A stretch of 7,967 nt of DNA from positions 1 through 7,967 of the forward strand of contig VERS01000073.1 of assembly GCA_018882545.1 (NCBI GenBank), written 5' to 3'. This stretch comes from Mycobacterium sp. GTDB taxonomy: Bacteria; Actinomycetota; Actinomycetes; Mycobacteriales; Mycobacteriaceae. The notes under the pieces are model-generated. The model worked only from the letters and a program-made list of their open reading frames with translations, ran no database searches and was not told where the DNA came from. The position numbers were made by a program, and so were the translations under genes. Shown here in pieces: positions 6,474-7,967 of the stretch. The number at the start of each line of letters is the position of its first letter. The stretch's first letter is position 1.

Positions 6474-6709
6474 CCGGTGTCAGAGCCTCCATGGGGTCGG
6501 TAGAGCCGGGTCGCCCGGGGTAGTTGATCATCCCCGAGCTGCCGCGCGCCGGCTGCCCTGATCATGCCCTGGGAGTACGGTCCAGGCCGGTGCCGAAGGT
6601 TCGGGCTGGGCCTGCGGGAGCCGGCCGGGGGACACGCCCGCTGGTCGGCCGTCGCCCCAGGGTGGTGCGCTAGCGTGGTCGGCAGGTCCGAATACCGTGA
6701 GGAGAGGCC
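6474..6709. promoter_or_regulatory. Divergent intergenic region between permease and DUF5336 genes
   Basis: This 236-bp spacer has no convincing gene. It holds two TGATCAT sequences (6525-6531 and 6559-6565), each centred on the palindrome TGATCA and 34 bp apart, on the permease side. On the other side, TAGCGT (6671-6676) and TACCGT (6693-6698) fit a TANNNT -10 for the DUF5336 gene, the first being better placed given the ribosome binding site GAGGAG at 6699-6704. Regulators cannot be named. Confidence 0.4.
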
Positions 6710-7489
6710 ATGACGTACCCGCCCGCCAGCCCGGGCTACCCGGCTCCCCGGCAGCCCGGGGTTTACCCCGGGCCCGCAGGTCCGGCCCCGGTCGGGCCCG
6801 GAAAGGCACCGTCCTACCTCACGGTCGGTGTTCTCGGCCTGGGGCTGGCCGCCTATCTGGCTAGTTTCGGTCCTCTGCTGAGCATCAACACCGATATCGG
6901 CCCCTTCGGTGGCGCCCAACTCACGGCCAGCGGTCTGAGTTACTGGACGGTGGCGGCCCTGGTCGCAGCCTTACTCGCCGCAGTCGGCCTGGTGTCGCGA
7001 GCGGGTCGGTCCTACACCGCGGTGATTGCGGTGTCGGCGGTGCTCGGTTTGCTGCTGGTCATCGGCCAGGTCGTCAATCGGCCGTCCGGGGTGTCAGTCG
7101 GCTGGGCGCTGTGGCTGGTCCTGCTCTTCACCCTGCTCCAGGCGGCTGCCGCGGTGACGGCGCTGTTGTTCGAATCCGGTGGCGTCACCGCCCCGGCCCC
7201 GCGCCCCCGTTATGACCAGTACGGCCAGTACGGGCCCCCGCCCGGCGGCTACTACGGCCAACCCGGTGGCCAACCCGGTGGCCAACCCGGTGTGCCCGGT
7301 CCCCCCCAGTCTCCGGGCTACCCGGCTCAGTACGGCTATCCGGCCGCCAGCTACGGCCCGCCGGACACCAGCGGCACCGACACCCCACCCACCGGGTTCC
7401 CCAGCTACAGTCCGCCCGTTCAGTCGGCGTCGTCGGGGACTAACCCGGATCCGGCGGCAGGTTCGGTGCCCGGCTCCGGCCAGCCCTGA
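6710..7489 (+). CDS. DUF5336 membrane protein (Rv0954-like, divisome-associated)
   Basis: This 259-residue protein starts with a Pro/Gly/Tyr-rich cytosolic segment (1-34), has four membrane helices at about 36-57, 75-95, 101-121 and 130-153, and ends in a long disordered Gly/Pro/Gln/Tyr-rich tail. Features shared with Rv0954 as I remember it are the MTY..NPGYP-like start, LGLAAYLASFGP (44-55), GWALWLVL (131-138), TAPAPRPRYDQYGQYG (160-175) and TPPTGFPSYSPP (225-236). The family is restricted to actinobacteria, is also called 34 kDa antigen homologue, and Rv0954 has been reported as a member of the mycobacterial division complex. The ATG has a strong site GAGGAG 5 nt upstream. A 12-nt repeat encodes (GQPG)3 at 183-194. 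The tail is shorter than in M. tuberculosis (303 residues in total). The next gene starts 32 nt downstream, so both are probably co-transcribed. Confidence 0.92.
   Translation: MTYPPASPGYPAPRQPGVYPGPAGPAPVGPGKAPSYLTVGVLGLGLAAYLASFGPLLSINTDIGPFGGAQLTASGLSYWTVAALVAALLAAVGLVSRAGRSYTAVIAVSAVLGLLLVIGQVVNRPSGVSVGWALWLVLLFTLLQAAAAVTALLFESGGVTAPAPRPRYDQYGQYGPPPGGYYGQPGGQPGGQPGVPGPPQSPGYPAQYGYPAASYGPPDTSGTDTPPTGFPSYSPPVQSASSGTNPDPAAGSVPGSGQP
6754..6773 (+). other. Strong hairpin in the 5' coding region of the DUF5336 gene
   Basis: GCCCGGGG and CCCCGGGC flank the four bases TTTA, giving eight consecutive G-C pairs and a tetraloop. It begins 44 nt after the A of the ATG and encodes part of QPGVYPGP. 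No U-run follows, so it is not a standard terminator. It may affect early elongation or mRNA stability, or may simply result from Gly/Pro codons in GC-rich DNA. Confidence 0.7.
7256..7291 (+). repeat. Three tandem copies of GGCCAACCCGGT
   Basis: Three identical 12-nt units stand head to tail in frame (7256-7267, 7268-7279, 7280-7291), each encoding Gly-Gln-Pro-Gly in the disordered tail of the DUF5336 protein. Perfect identity at the DNA level, including the wobble bases, points to recent slippage; gain or loss of a unit keeps the frame. Confidence 0.95.
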
Positions 7490-7521
7490 GGTACCAGCCC
7501 CAGCTTCGCGCGACACTCCGA

Positions 7522-7967
7522 GTGACACCGACCAGGATCCCGTCCTCGCCCGGCGCCGCAGAGCCCCGGGATCTGATGCGGGTCGCCTTCGGCCCCGCCC
7601 TGCTGGCCGCCGTCGTGATCGCGGCGGTCACCTTGGTTCAACTGGTCCTGGCCAACAGCGATCTGACTGGAACCTTCGGCGCGGTGGCCAGCCTCTGGCT
7701 GGCCGCACACGGGGTGCCGATCTCGATCGGCGGCCAGCAGATCGGTGCGCTACCGGTGCTGCCGATGGCCGCGATGGTGTGGGCGACCGCGCGGGCCACC
7801 GCCCAGGTCGCCCCCGCCGGGGGATCCTGGTTCGTCATCCGATGGATCGTGGCATCGGCGGTGGGGGGCCCGCTGTTCGTGACGGCCGTTGCGCTGGCCG
7901 TCGTCCACGACGCCGCGTCGGTCCTCACCGAGTTGCAGACCCCCAATGCGTTGCGGGCCTTCGTGTC
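7522..7967 (+). CDS. perM: PerM-like integral membrane protein (DUF6350, Rv0955-like), N-terminal part
   Basis: The first 148 codons of a plus-strand gene continue beyond the right edge. I chose the GTG at 7522, 32 nt after the preceding stop; it gives a short cytosolic start with RDLMRVAFGP (16-25), as in PerM. An ATG at 7576 is a possible internal start but would remove the conserved RDL. No good ribosome binding site is seen before the GTG, so coupling to the preceding gene is possible. Visible features are a first helix at about 24-44 (ALLAAVVIAAVTLVQL), LANSDLTGTFGAVASLWLAAHGV (43-65), VPISIGGQQIGALPVLP (65-81, with the start of a second helix), a helix around 76-92 and another at about 105-129. 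In M. tuberculosis PerM (Rv0955) is needed for persistence and for division under low magnesium, and is reported to stabilise FtsB. The pairing with the DUF5336 gene supports a shared role in septum formation. Confidence 0.85.
   Translation, partial: MTPTRIPSSPGAAEPRDLMRVAFGPALLAAVVIAAVTLVQLVLANSDLTGTFGAVASLWLAAHGVPISIGGQQIGALPVLPMAAMVWATARATAQVAPAGGSWFVIRWIVASAVGGPLFVTAVALAVVHDAASVLTELQTPNALRAFV

Noticed and set aside
1..7967. Mobile elements, phage genes, toxin-antitoxin pairs, defence genes, CRISPR, tRNA or rRNA genes
   Set aside because: I read both strands and saw no transposase, integrase, terminal inverted repeats, regular spacer arrays or RNA gene sequence; coding density and base composition look uniform.

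Overview
The window is high-GC DNA (roughly two thirds G+C, strong third-position G/C bias) from an actinobacterium, very probably a mycobacterium (Mycobacterium/Mycolicibacterium group). The gene order follows the M. tuberculosis Rv0950c-Rv0955 neighbourhood: M23-peptidase-type membrane protein (minus), sucC, sucD (plus), F420-type oxidoreductase (minus), DUF5336 membrane protein and PerM/DUF6350 membrane protein (plus). Two genes not present there in M. tuberculosis, as I remember that genome, interrupt the order: a thiolase-like gene directly after sucD, and an APC-family permease before the DUF5336 gene. These identities come from reading the translations and from memory of the families; no search was run.

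Left part (1-569): the start of a minus-strand gene that leaves the window, with a short cytosolic N-terminus and one membrane helix, then a divergent intergenic region of about 250 bp. That region holds a CRP-type palindrome, two GTNAC-N4-GTNAC blocks and three ACCAAAG repeats, so both flanking genes may share control elements.

Central part (570-5048): sucC-sucD encode both subunits of ADP/GDP-forming succinyl-CoA synthetase (TCA cycle). A thiolase-like protein follows, with a GTGA overlap on the sucD stop, so the three form a tight operon. The thiolase-like protein lacks the usual catalytic Cys and His and carries the extra C-terminal domain of the TLP1 type. It meets the oxidoreductase gene tail to tail, and a single CTAG supplies both stop codons. 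The oxidoreductase gene is preceded by a perfect KstR-type operator (TAGAAC-GT-GTTCTA) only 9 bp from its ATG and has no Shine-Dalgarno, which points to a leaderless promoter controlled by the sterol-catabolism repressor KstR.

Right part (5049-7967): a 12-helix permease resembling the putrescine importers PuuP/PlaP (minus), a 236-bp divergent spacer, then the DUF5336 protein and the start of the PerM homologue. In M. tuberculosis the last two are linked to the division machinery. The DUF5336 gene has a strong hairpin near its start and a 12-nt triple tandem repeat in its Gly/Pro/Gln/Tyr-rich tail.

I see no mobile element, RNA gene, CRISPR array, defence system or clearly new multi-gene system. 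The most interesting points are the degenerate thiolase coupled to sucCD, the KstR-type operator on a leaderless gene, and the shared control region at the left.
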